Under the pieces are notes generated by a model that saw only the letters and a program-made list of their open reading frames with translations, was not told the DNA's origin and made no database searches. 64,000 nucleotides of DNA, taken from NCBI RefSeq assembly GCF_029625335.1, contig NZ_CP121111.1:806001-870000 (forward strand). Reading direction: 5' to 3'. The DNA is from Flavobacterium nitratireducens. GTDB taxonomy: Bacteria; Bacteroidota; Bacteroidia; Flavobacteriales; Flavobacteriaceae. A program made the translations under genes and the position numbers. Of this stretch, positions 41,221-49,343 are shown piece by piece; within the stretch, counting starts at the first letter, position 1, and each line of letters opens with the position of its first letter.

Positions 41221-41280
41221 TGTTTAAGGTTTAAAGTTCAAGGTTATACGCCTAACTCCTGACTTCTAACTTCTAACTTA
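41221..41280. repeat. Short intergenic stretch with TAACTTC repeats
   Basis: CTCCTGACTTCTAACTTCTAACTTAC follows a related AAGGTTTAAAGTTCAAGGTT stretch. It belongs to the same class of heptamer repeats seen at 51868-51945 and 54240-54312. Confidence 0.4.
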
Positions 41281-41991
41281 CTTTAAAAGATCACGAATAA
41301 CCGTTTCAGCAGCGTGTAAACCAAACAAGGCTGGCATATAGCTATTGGTTCCGTAAAAAGATTTTTTGAAATTAGTCCCATCAGTCATTTTTACACTTGT
41401 TTCATCTGGTTTTTCCATAGAGAAAACCGCTTTTACTCCTTTTTTTACGCCCATTTTTCTCAAACGCTTACGTACCACTTTAGCTAAGGGACAAACATCC
41501 GTTTTGCTGATATCTTTTACAGTCACTTTACCAGCTTGCATTTTTCCACCCGCTCCCATGTTAGTGATAATTTTTACTTTCTTTTTCTTGCAGCCAACAA
41601 TCAAATTCAATTTAGGAGTAATACTATCGATACAATCCAAAACATAATCCATATCTTCTGAAACCAATTCGAAAGCACGCTCTGGCGAAAGAAATTCTTT
41701 TACACGTGTTAAATTCAATTCAGGATTTATATCCATCAAACGATCTCCTACAATAGTTACTTTTGGTTCACCCACTGTAGAATGCAAAGCAGGCAATTGA
41801 CGGTTAATATTTGTAATATCCACTACATCCCCGTCTACAATAATCATATTTCCCACACCTGCACGGGCTAAAAATTCGGCAGCAAAAGAGCCTACACCAC
41901 CCAATCCTACCACCATGACTTTTGCATTTTGTAATTTCTCTAATCCTTCTTTTTTAAATAAAAGCTCCGCTCTTTCGGTCCACTGTGCCAT
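41278..41991 (-). CDS. tcdA: tRNA threonylcarbamoyladenosine dehydratase (TcdA/CsdL)
   Basis: A 237-residue E1-like enzyme that cyclises t6A at position 37 of ANN-decoding tRNAs to ct6A with ATP. The nucleotide-binding motif VVGLGGVGSFAAEFLARAG is near residue 27, followed by VDGDVVDITNINRQLPAL and the adenylation-site text CIDSITPKLNLI. The conserved Cys-containing crossover (TDVCPLAKVVRKRLR) is also present. Slightly short compared with the E. coli protein (268), as usual for this phylum. Confidence 0.9.
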   Translation of the reverse strand: MAQWTERAELLFKKEGLEKLQNAKVMVVGLGGVGSFAAEFLARAGVGNMIIVDGDVVDITNINRQLPALHSTVGEPKVTIVGDRLMDINPELNLTRVKEFLSPERAFELVSEDMDYVLDCIDSITPKLNLIVGCKKKKVKIITNMGAGGKMQAGKVTVKDISKTDVCPLAKVVRKRLRKMGVKKGVKAVFSMEKPDETSVKMTDGTNFKKSFYGTNSYMPALFGLHAAETVIRDLLK

Positions 41992-42018
41992 AATTAAAAC
42001 GTATAAATGTTTATTTGG

Positions 42019-42672
42019 TTATTTAGTATTTCTAAAAACAGAATCAACATTTTTAGTAATTATTTGTTGTAATTCTGTTATTGTTATTTTTTTATATTTT
42101 GCCGCTAAGGCATACACCTCCTCAATGCCTTCTTCTACCATATCTGTTTCTAAGAAAAAGCGATCCTCTGGGACACTTAGAAAAACAGCTTCTAACTCAG
42201 GATTTCGCAATAAATTTTTCCCAAAAGAAAGGTAAAATCCATTATCCAATAATTGCTTAGCTAATTGTTCTTTTTTGGCAAAACCATGAATAATAACCGC
42301 TGTAGATATTCCTAGTCGTTTTTTCATTTCCATCAATTCCTGAAAAGCCAGAACACAATGAATTACAACAGGTTTTTGGTATTTTTCGGCAATCAATAAT
42401 TGTCTTTCTAAGACGTTTAATTGAATATCAAAAGACGTTTCACTACGTTTGTCCAATCCGCATTCTCCAACTGCTAAACAAGCTGGTGAAGCCGCTTTTT
42501 CTTCTAGAATTTGAAAATCACTTTCTAATCTATTTTCATCAATAAATAAAGGATGGATTCCAATTGAATAGTTAGTCAAATTAGCATCAAACTCTTGTGG
42601 GTATTGATTAACTAATTCTAAAATATCAGCATTATTAGTATATTGATGCGTATGTAAATTAAAGTACTTCAT
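42019..42672 (-). CDS. TatD-family metal-dependent hydrolase
   Basis: A 217-residue TIM-barrel hydrolase. Metal ligands: HTHQYTNN at the N-terminus (the second His pair is HTH), Glu in VGECGLDKRS near residue 90, His in VVIHCVLA and His in IHGFAKK, and the final Asp in FLETDM. It is probably a DNase/RNase or a quality-control hydrolase; the family is broad. Stop and start share a base with the DUF1684 gene upstream, so the two form an operon. Confidence 0.85.
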   Translation of the reverse strand: MKYFNLHTHQYTNNADILELVNQYPQEFDANLTNYSIGIHPLFIDENRLESDFQILEEKAASPACLAVGECGLDKRSETSFDIQLNVLERQLLIAEKYQKPVVIHCVLAFQELMEMKKRLGISTAVIIHGFAKKEQLAKQLLDNGFYLSFGKNLLRNPELEAVFLSVPEDRFFLETDMVEEGIEEVYALAAKYKKITITELQQIITKNVDSVFRNTK

Positions 42673-43274
42673 TAATCATTAAATTTTTTAACACCGGCAC
42701 GAATGGCTACTTTTAAGTCATTTTCCATTGGCACCTTTGGACATGAATAATGATGACTATAAGCACAATACGGATTGTATGAAGTATTAAAGTCAATCAC
42801 AATCGTATTGCCTTTAGGGATTTTTACATCGATATATTTTCCTCCTATGTAACTTTCTTTTCCTGATGTTTTATCAAAAAAAGGTAAAAACAAATCGTAT
42901 TTGTACTTAGGGTCTTTAATTAAATCTAAACTTTGATACAAATTCAATTGGCACTTTTGTCCGTCGATTTCGAAATGAGCTTCTCCATATTTTACATAAA
43001 AAGGTTGTCTTGCGGTAGAAGTAGCCATTTTGAATGGTTTTTCATTGGGAGTCCTTACAAATTTAGCCACAACAAAATACTTAGCACTAATAGGATAAAA
43101 ATCCAAACCTTTAAAATTTGCCAAATCATTTGGCTCTAACGGACTTGTTTTGGGGTCGGCATATTCTTTATTTAATGTTTTCTGGTATTTTTTAGCAGCA
43201 GCTAAATCAAATTTTTCTTGGCTAAAGCCAAAAAAGCTTTGCAATAAAATAGTAAATAATAGAATATACCTCAT
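42672..43274 (-). CDS. DUF1684 domain protein, exported
   Basis: The ATG at 43274 puts the start directly at a signal peptide (RYILLFTILLQSFFGFS, cleavage near 19); an upstream in-frame ATG at 43292 is less likely. The DUF1684 body includes GLDFYPISAKYFVVAKF, RQPFYVKYGEAHFEIDGQ and the C-terminal FNTSYNPYCAYSHHYSCPKVP with conserved Cys and His. Function unknown. About 200 residues, normal for the family. Confidence 0.88.
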   Translation of the reverse strand: MRYILLFTILLQSFFGFSQEKFDLAAAKKYQKTLNKEYADPKTSPLEPNDLANFKGLDFYPISAKYFVVAKFVRTPNEKPFKMATSTARQPFYVKYGEAHFEIDGQKCQLNLYQSLDLIKDPKYKYDLFLPFFDKTSGKESYIGGKYIDVKIPKGNTIVIDFNTSYNPYCAYSHHYSCPKVPMENDLKVAIRAGVKKFND

Positions 43275-43369
43275 CTTCAATTTTTTATGCAAAAATAGCT
43301 TAAAAGTTAGAAAGCCGCAAAGGCTAAACAGATATTATTAAAACAGATTTTCGTTTTTAAAACTAAAAC

Positions 43370-43425
43370 TTTAGTTAAATAACTATAAAAATAGTTGTTT
43401 AACTAAAAATATAGTTATATATTTG
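43370..43425 (+). promoter_or_regulatory. Promoter and long palindromic operator of the blaI-blaR1 operon
   Basis: TTTAGTTAAATAACTAT (43370-43386), AAAA, then ATAGTTGTTTAACTAAA (43391-43407): a 17-bp inverted repeat with one mismatch. It overlaps the -33 TTG (43395-43397); the -7 TATATTTG is at 43418-43425, spacer 20. A further half site ATAGTTAT follows. The site suits autorepression by the BlaI dimer. Confidence 0.75.
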
Positions 43426-43443
43426 TATTCAAATAAAGTAACT

Positions 43444-43839
43444 ATGGAAAAGCTAACGAACAAAGAAGAAGAAATCATGCAAATTTTATGGAAGTTGGAA
43501 AAGGCTTTTGTAAAAGAAGTAATGGCTGAAATCACAGATGAAAAGCCTCACTACAACACGCTTTCTACTATTATTCGCAATCTGGAAGAAAAAGGATACG
43601 TATCGTATAATGCCTTTGGGAAAACCCATCAATACTTCCCTATTGTAAAAATGGAAGATTACAGAAAGAAATTCATAAAAACAGCCATTGATACCTATTT
43701 CGATAGTTCCTACAAAAATATGGTTAGCTTTTTTGCTAAAGAAGAAAAAATATCAGCTGATGAATTACGCGAAATTTTAGCAATGATTGAAAAAAAGAAT
43801 GATTATGGAAAATGTATTCCTTTACCTCATCAAAGCTAG
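43444..43839 (+). CDS. BlaI/MecI-family transcriptional repressor
   Basis: A 131-residue winged-helix repressor. ATG 43444 fits the family start (KLTNKEEEIMQILWKLEKAFVKEVMAE); an upstream GTG-like extension would be in the promoter. The recognition helix is YNTLSTIIRNLEEKGYVSY, and the C-terminal dimer region follows. In related systems the repressor is released when the M56 sensor is activated. It overlaps the blaR1-like gene by 35 bases, a bit more than usual. Confidence 0.9.
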   Translation: MEKLTNKEEEIMQILWKLEKAFVKEVMAEITDEKPHYNTLSTIIRNLEEKGYVSYNAFGKTHQYFPIVKMEDYRKKFIKTAIDTYFDSSYKNMVSFFAKEEKISADELREILAMIEKKNDYGKCIPLPHQS

Positions 43840-45490
43840 TGGTTTAATTACTGTATTTTATCTGGCTTACATTTTACTGCTTAGAAAAGAAACTTTCTTT
43901 ACTGGAAATCGATGGTTTTTACTTTTAGGGTTATTTACATCTGCCATTTTACCCTTATTTTTTATTACCAAAATCATTTGGGTCGAACCAACAACAAATT
44001 CGTTTGACTGGTCCAATATTCCAATAACAACAGTTGAAAATAATCCAGAACCCGAAATTAATTGGTCTTTAATTGCTATTGTTATTTACTTTTTAGGAAG
44101 TATAGTATTATTTACAAAACTACTTTTTGATTTTTATAGCTTATCCAAAGTGTTTAAGGGAAAAGTCAACATACCACAAGGAAAATTCAAATTGATTGAC
44201 GTGACCGAAAACATTGCTCCTTTCTCCTTTTTTAAATCTATTGTGTATAATTCAACTTTGTATACTCCAACCGAATTAGAAAATATATTGGAACATGAAA
44301 AAGTACACAGCAGCCAGAACCACAGCATTGATGTACTCCTTTCAAGATTGTTTTGTATTGCTTTTTGGTTCAATCCATTGATTTGGTTGTACAAAAAAGC
44401 AATAATCCAAAACCTGGAATTCATTGCCGATAACGAAGCTGCAAAAAACACTTTTGATAAAAAAGCCTACCAGTTAACCCTGTTGAAAATTACCACACAG
44501 GAAAATTGTGTGGCCATTACCAATCATTTCTATCAATCCTTAATCAAAAAAAGAATTATTATGATGAACAAAAACCAATCTAAAAAATGGAATTCCTGGA
44601 AGTACATTACAGTATTTCCGGCACTTGTAGCCTTTGTGCTTTTATTTCAAATTGAAGTTGTTGCACAGGAGAAAGAAACTCCAAAACAAGAGAATAAAAC
44701 AAAATCAGAATCTATTGATTTAAAATCATTTAAAATTGAAAAGGATTTAAAATCCTTAGCTAAAGGCAAAGAAATCATCATCAACGGAAAAAAATCAACT
44801 CAAGAAGAACTAGATCAATTAAAACCCTATGAAATTGAAAAGATAGATGTTTCAACTATTTCAGGTAAAAAAACAATTCTTGTAACTACAAAAAACACAA
44901 ACAACAAAAACAGCACTGACAAAATTATTGTAAAAGCTACTGAAAATACTACTCTTGCTCAATTAGATGATAACAAAAAGATTCGTTCGATATTAAAACA
45001 AGATTTAGAAAACGAACCTCTCATTATTCTTAATGGTTACAAAACCCCTCCAGGTTTTAAAATTGAAGATATCCCTACAGACCAAATTGCAAAAATAGAT
45101 GTATTAAAAGGAATTCATGCAATTACAAAATATGGCAAAAAAGGAGAAAATGATGTTATTGAAATCACAACAAAAGAAAAAAACACTAAAAAAGAATTTG
45201 AATTATCTAATGATAATAAAGTCATAGGATATAAAACAATTCCAGATCAGGAAATTAGCGGGTGGAAAAATAAAGCAACAGATACTCTAGATGTAAAAAA
45301 AATTATTACCACTCCTGATACTGACATCGATAAAGCCCTAATTTTTATAGATGGTAAAAAAACAAAAAAATCGATAAAGGATTTAAATATGAAAAATATT
45401 GAGAGTATAGAAGTATTAAAAGGGAAAAATGCTATAGATAAATACGGCAACAAAGGAAAAAATGGTGTTATAGAAATTAAAACTAAATAA
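43805..45490 (+). CDS. BlaR1-like M56 metallopeptidase with plug-domain-like repeats
   Basis: A 561-residue membrane protein. It has four transmembrane segments; the zinc site HEKVH lies near residue 165 with Glu in NLEFIADNEA about 45 residues on. After the last helix (about 270) there is no penicillin-binding sensor domain. Instead three related segments of about 50 residues each follow: EIIINGKKSTQEEL..., LIILNGYKTPPGFKIEDI..., LIFIDGKKTKKSIKDL..., two of them ending in IEVLKGKNAIDKYGNKGK-type text. These resemble TonB-receptor plug segments. The usual partner is BlaI, encoded just upstream. The signal sensed is unknown. Confidence 0.85.
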   Translation: MENVFLYLIKASGLITVFYLAYILLLRKETFFTGNRWFLLLGLFTSAILPLFFITKIIWVEPTTNSFDWSNIPITTVENNPEPEINWSLIAIVIYFLGSIVLFTKLLFDFYSLSKVFKGKVNIPQGKFKLIDVTENIAPFSFFKSIVYNSTLYTPTELENILEHEKVHSSQNHSIDVLLSRLFCIAFWFNPLIWLYKKAIIQNLEFIADNEAAKNTFDKKAYQLTLLKITTQENCVAITNHFYQSLIKKRIIMMNKNQSKKWNSWKYITVFPALVAFVLLFQIEVVAQEKETPKQENKTKSESIDLKSFKIEKDLKSLAKGKEIIINGKKSTQEELDQLKPYEIEKIDVSTISGKKTILVTTKNTNNKNSTDKIIVKATENTTLAQLDDNKKIRSILKQDLENEPLIILNGYKTPPGFKIEDIPTDQIAKIDVLKGIHAITKYGKKGENDVIEITTKEKNTKKEFELSNDNKVIGYKTIPDQEISGWKNKATDTLDVKKIITTPDTDIDKALIFIDGKKTKKSIKDLNMKNIESIEVLKGKNAIDKYGNKGKNGVIEIKTK

Positions 45491-45500
45491 TTAAAAATTG

Positions 45501-45536
45501 AAAAAGACGGTTCTTCAACAAGACCGTCTTTTTTAT
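45501..45536 (+). terminator. Terminator of the blaI-blaR1 operon
   Basis: AAGACGGT / ACCGTCTT stem, 11-base loop, A-rich before and T-rich after. Confidence 0.85.
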
Positions 45537-45556
45537 ATCTTTGAGAAAAAGCACTT

Positions 45557-45700
45557 ATGTTTAAAATCTTAGCCAAAATCAACAAACTGTGTTTGCCTAG
45601 TTTCACCAAACAAGGACTTGATTTAGCTAAAGCCAAAAAGTGGCAATTGGCTATTATTGCTTATCGTTATTATGTTACTATTCGAGCAGTAGATCAATAA
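45557..45700 (+). CDS. Small conserved flavobacterial protein (often named SsrA-binding-like), 47 residues
   Basis: ATG 45557 opens a 47-residue basic protein (FKILAKINKLCLPSFTKQGLDLAKAKKWQLAIIAYRYYVT...). Very similar short proteins are known to me from Flavobacterium annotations, where they carry the doubtful name SsrA-binding protein. Its end overlaps the convergent apt gene by 7 bases. The text shows no membrane anchor and no catalytic motif. Confidence 0.6.
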   Translation: MFKILAKINKLCLPSFTKQGLDLAKAKKWQLAIIAYRYYVTIRAVDQ

Positions 45701-46206
45701 GTCAAAGCAGCAAAAATGTCATAGCCGTTTAACTTTTGTCTTCCATTTAGAAACGTTAGTTCCATCAGGAAATTCAATTGAACAATTTCGCCACCCAACT
45801 TTTCTACTAATTCACAAACCGCCTTTGCTGTTCCACCTGTTGCTAATACATCATCATGAATTAAAACCTTATCCCCTTTTTGAATGGCATCCTTATGAAT
45901 TTCTAAAGTGTCTGTTCCGTATTCTAAGTCATAAGAAGCCGAAATGGTTTCATAAGGCAATTTATTCGGTTTGCGTACTGGTACAAATCCCGCTTTTAAT
46001 TCATGAGCCAACAACATTCCGAATAAAAATCCGCGACTTTCAGCTCCAACTACCTTATTTATTTGTTGTCCTTTTAAGGATTTCACCAATATCCTAACAC
46101 ATTCTTGGGTAGCTTCGGCATTATTTAATAATGGTGTTATATCTTTAAACAAAATTCCTTCTTTTGGAAAACCTTGAATATCACGAATATAGTTTTCTAA
46201 CTTCAT
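45694..46206 (-). CDS. apt: Adenine phosphoribosyltransferase
   Basis: A 170-residue type I phosphoribosyltransferase that makes AMP from adenine and PRPP in purine salvage. The start is ATG 46206 (KLENYIRDIQGFPKEGILFKDITPLL, the family N-terminus); an upstream extension is not part of the protein. The PRPP loop VLIHDDVLATGGTAKA lies near residue 120 and the purine-binding region at VGAESRGFLFG. Standard length. Confidence 0.93.
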   Translation of the reverse strand: MKLENYIRDIQGFPKEGILFKDITPLLNNAEATQECVRILVKSLKGQQINKVVGAESRGFLFGMLLAHELKAGFVPVRKPNKLPYETISASYDLEYGTDTLEIHKDAIQKGDKVLIHDDVLATGGTAKAVCELVEKLGGEIVQLNFLMELTFLNGRQKLNGYDIFAALTY

Positions 46207-46299
46207 TTTTTTTAGTATTAATTGAATTTTATGCTTGCAAGTTACACATTTATCCCTATATTTGCACCCGCAATCACGCTTTACAAAGCTACTGCAAAA

Positions 46300-46373
46300 G
46301 GCCTCGTGGCGCAACTGAATAGCGCATCTGATTACGGCTCAGAAGGTTACAGGTTTGAATCCTGTCGAGGTCA
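46300..46373 (+). tRNA. tRNA-Arg (anticodon ACG)
   Basis: Acceptor GGCCTCG / CGAGGTC, D-arm GCGCAACTGAATAGCGC, anticodon stem TCTGA / TCAGA with loop TTACGGC, T-arm ACAGGTTTGAATCCTGT, discriminator A. No encoded CCA. It is a single gene followed by a terminator. Confidence 0.95.
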
Positions 46374-46410
46374 CAACATAAGACAAAGAATGAGTCTTCA
46401 AAGACAAGAA

Positions 46411-46438
46411 AACCTCGGGATTACCGAGGTTTTTTTAT
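46411..46438 (+). terminator. Terminator after tRNA-Arg(ACG)
   Basis: AACCTCGG / CCGAGGTT perfect stem, loop GATTA, eight T. Confidence 0.9.
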
Positions 46439-46514
46439 GTTTAAAAATTCCCTAATATTGCCATTTAATACCATTTCTATTACCCCTATTGTTACCCCCT
46501 TTGTAATATTACTT

Positions 46515-46808
46515 CTAATTTATAGTTTTAAAAAAATTGTTTCTGGAAAGATATTTATTGTAAATAGGTTCGATTCCCTCAATAAATTGTTTATTTTTCA
46601 TCCATACCAAAACATCAACCTCTAATTTAAACTCTTCCGTTTTACTAAAAACATTTTTTATTTTTAACGCAATTGTTCTAGGAACACCACTTGTAATTAA
46701 CCTAATCACTATTTTGTCCTGTGTTCCAAGTTCAAGATGTATAGGCAATGCTAATGTTAATTTATATAACTCTCTTTCTTCTTCATTCAATATTTCTTCT
46801 AATATGTC
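46515..46808 (-). pseudogene. Remnant of a gene truncated by the IS3 element
   Basis: About 97 codons of C-terminal protein (ERELYKLTLALPIHLELGTQDKIVIRLITSGVPRTIALKI...) remain in frame up to the left end of the insertion sequence, without a start codon. I do not recognise it with certainty. The right flank of the insertion sequence holds nothing that could be the missing N-terminal part, so a deletion next to the element is likely. Confidence 0.5.
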
Positions 46809-46866
46809 ACTGGACGTGCTAACTTAGCCATCACATAAAGTTAAGAAATAATCTTAATTTTAACCT

Positions 46867-47166
46867 ATGAAACAAGTCCGCATAATTTATGACAAAGCTT
46901 TTAAAGAAAAAGCCGTTCAATTGAGTTATGAGAGAACAAATGTATCAGAACTCGCCAGAGAGTTGGGAATCACAGCACCACAGTTGTATAAATGGCGTAA
47001 AGAGTTCGAGGAATTTGGAGAAGGAAGTTTTCCTGGGAAAGGAAATTTAAAACTCACTCCCGAGCAAGAAAAAATTCACGAACTAAAGAAAAGACTCAAA
47101 GATGCCGAGTTAGAACGTGATATATTAAAAAAAGCAATCGGCATTTTTTCCAAGAGCGGTCGATGA
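46867..47166 (+). CDS. IS3 transposase OrfA
   Basis: A 99-residue HTH protein (AFKEKAVQLSYERTNVSELARELGITAPQLYKWRKEFEEFGEG) with a leucine-zipper-like C-terminal helix (ELKKRLKDAELERDILKKAI). Near its end, A-rich TTA AAA AAA GCA contains a run of A fit for -1 frameshifting. Reading -1 there gives a path into orfB, the usual way to make the full OrfAB transposase. The stop overlaps the orfB start. Confidence 0.88.
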   Translation: MKQVRIIYDKAFKEKAVQLSYERTNVSELARELGITAPQLYKWRKEFEEFGEGSFPGKGNLKLTPEQEKIHELKKRLKDAELERDILKKAIGIFSKSGR

Positions 47167-48041
47167 TTTATAGTTTCATAAAAAGCAATGAACAACTATT
47201 CCCGATCGAAAAAATGTGCAAAGTTCTAAAAGTGAGCAGCGGAAGTTATTACCGATGGAAAAAACAAGCAGTCACAGCAAGACAACAACTAAAAATTGCC
47301 ATAAAAGAACAGATAACATTGATTTATTTTGGAGCCAAACAAAGATATGGAAGTCCTAGAATAACATTGGAACTGCAGTATTTAGGTTATAAAGTTTCAC
47401 GAATTACAGTTGCAAAATATATGAAAGAACTTGGCTTACGAAGCAAATTAAGCAAGAAGTTCAAAGTTACAACCAACTCAAATCATAATTATTTAGTTGT
47501 CGAAAATGTATTAAACAGAGAGTTTATTGTAAAAATGCCTTCAAAAGTTTGGGTTTCGGATATTACATATATCCAAATTAAAGAGGGTTTTGTATACCTG
47601 ACCACTATTATGGATTTATACGACAGAAAAATTATCGGTTGGAGTTTGAGTGACGGAATGAGTACAGAAGAAACTACGCTTGGAGCTTGGAAAATGGCGG
47701 TTAAAAACCGAGATATTGATCAAGGTTTGATTTTTCATTCTGACAGAGGTGTTCAATATGCCAGTAAAAAGTTTGTAAATGTTCTTGATTCCTATAAAAA
47801 AATAACCCGCAGTATGAGTCGTAAAGGAAATTGCTGGGATAATGCTGTGGCGGAAAGCTTCTTCAAATCTTTGAAAACGGAATTAATTTAGGGGAACAAA
47901 CTGATTTCTAAAGAACAGATGAAACTGGAAATCTTTGAATATATTGAAATTTGGTACAACAGAAAAAGGAGACATTCCACTTTGAATTATGCAACAATTG
48001 AAGAATTTAACAATCAAATAAATTACAAAAATGTAGCTTAA
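47163..48041 (+). CDS. IS3 transposase OrfB, interrupted by an in-frame amber stop
   Basis: The DDE integrase core is complete: first Asp in VWVSDITYIQI, second in IFHSDRGVQYAS, Glu in CWDNAVAESFF. After SLKTELI a TAG at 47889-47891 stops translation, yet the same frame continues with GNKLISKEQMKLEIFEYIEIW and WYNRKRRHSTLNY, which are conserved family text. Normally this spot is Tyr in ELVYGN-like text, so TAT or TAC has become TAG. The truncated product lacks about 50 C-terminal residues and is probably inactive unless the stop is suppressed. Confidence 0.8.
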
Positions 48042-48052
48042 CTAAATGTGCA

Positions 48053-48184
48053 GTTTTTGTTTGCATATCCATTTAAACATATTTACTGTTTTTGGTTGGT
48101 TAACAGTTAACTAAAATACTACTTTTAAATTTAGTGCAAACATTCAAAATAAACTATTATAGAGATTTACCTCTTAAATAAAAA
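48053..48184. other. AT-rich spacer between IS3 and the next gene
   Basis: About 130 bases with no open frame, no tRNA and no continuation of the gene truncated on the other side of the IS. Confidence 0.4.
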
Positions 48185-48208
48185 AAACTCCAGATTGCTC
48201 TGGAGTTT
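48185..48208 (-). terminator. Terminator of the cysteine synthase-like gene
   Basis: AAACTCCAGA / TCTGGAGTTT, loop of 4, T-run on the minus strand. Confidence 0.85.
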
Positions 48209-48233
48209 AGTATAATCGAAAATAGAAAAAAAT

Positions 48234-49274
48234 CTATTTAATCATTTCAATTTTTTGTACTTCTTCTTCATTGATACTATCAAAGAATCCTTGTTCATTC
48301 ATCCAGTCGTCACTGAATACTTTACTCATATAACGTGAACCATGATCTGGGAAAATGGCAATCACATTACTGTTTTCATCAAACTCACCTTCTTCTGCAT
48401 ATTGTTTAATTGCTTGTAAAACGGCTCCTGAAGTATAACCTACAAACAAACCTTCTTTTCTTGTAATTTCTCTCGCCGAGTGTGCACTTTCTTCATCTGT
48501 AACTTTCATAAACTTGTCGATTACATCAAAATCAGTAGCTGAAGGAATTAAATTTTTACCTAAACCTTCAATGCGGTATGGGTAAATTTCTTTTGCATCA
48601 AATTCTCTGGTTTCATGGTATTTTTTCAATACCGACCCGAAAGCATCAACACCTAAAATTTTAATATTAGGATTTTGTTCTTTCAAATATTTAGCAGTCC
48701 CTGAGATTGTTCCTCCTGTTCCGCTACAGGCTACAAGATGGGTAATTTTACCATTGGTTTGTTTCCAAATTTCCGGACCAGTAGAGTTGTAATGTGCATC
48801 AATATTTAACTCATTAAAATATTGATTAATATAAACAGATCCTTTTGTTTCTTCGTGTAATCTTTTAGCAACACTGTAGTAAGAACGCTCATCATCTGCC
48901 GAAACGTGAGCAGGACAAACATATACTTTAGCGCCCATGCTTCGAAGCATGTCTATTTTATCTTTAGATGATTTAGAACTTACGGCTAAAATGCAATTAT
49001 ACCCTTTGATAATACTCACCATGGCCAAACTAAATCCAGTATTACCAGAAGTTGTTTCGATAATGGTGTCCCCAGGAGATAAAATACCTTTTTTTTCTGC
49101 TTCTTCAATAATGTATAAAGCGATCCTATCTTTAGAGGAATGTCCCGGATTAAAAGCTTCTACCTTAGCATAGAAATTACCTTCTAAATGTTCGGTGACT
49201 TTGTTTATCTTGATAAGAGGTGTATTACCTATCAGTTCTAAAACATTATTATAAGCATTTATTTCTTCTTTCAT
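48234..49274 (-). CDS. PLP-dependent cysteine synthase family protein
   Basis: A 346-residue fold type II enzyme. I chose ATG 49274 ([24 protein letters not shown]) over an in-frame ATG six codons upstream. The PLP lysine is in [13 protein letters not shown], the substrate loop in [12 protein letters not shown], the phosphate loop in [16 protein letters not shown], and the C-terminal Ser in [10 protein letters not shown]. It resembles both O-acetylserine sulfhydrylase and the catalytic core of cystathionine beta-synthase. It has no CBS domains. Role in cysteine synthesis or transsulfuration; which one is not decided. Confidence 0.88.
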   Translation of the reverse strand: MKEEINAYNNVLELIGNTPLIKINKVTEHLEGNFYAKVEAFNPGHSSKDRIALYIIEEAEKKGILSPGDTIIETTSGNTGFSLAMVSIIKGYNCILAVSSKSSKDKIDMLRSMGAKVYVCPAHVSADDERSYYSVAKRLHEETKGSVYINQYFNELNIDAHYNSTGPEIWKQTNGKITHLVACSGTGGTISGTAKYLKEQNPNIKILGVDAFGSVLKKYHETREFDAKEIYPYRIEGLGKNLIPSATDFDVIDKFMKVTDEESAHSAREITRKEGLFVGYTSGAVLQAIKQYAEEGEFDENSNVIAIFPDHGSRYMSKVFSDDWMNEQGFFDSINEEEVQKIEMIK

Positions 49275-49343
49275 AAAAAAATAGTTAATCAAGATTAAGT
49301 TTTATTTAACCTGGATACGCAGCAAATTTAACAAAAAAACTAA

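Larger units (their letters stand above)
46811..48052 (+). mobile_element. IS3-family insertion sequence (IS150-like)
   Basis: About 1242 bases with two overlapping transposase frames. Ends are imperfect inverted repeats (TGGACGTGCTAACTTAGC at the left; the right end reads TGCACATTTAGTTAAGC on the minus strand). No 3-5 base target duplication is visible (TCAC on the left, GTTT on the right). The last part of the transposase carries an in-frame TAG. Confidence 0.8.

Noticed and set aside
46867..47891. Treating OrfA and OrfB as unrelated genes
   Set aside because: The overlap and A-run are typical of IS3 elements that make a fused transposase by -1 frameshifting.
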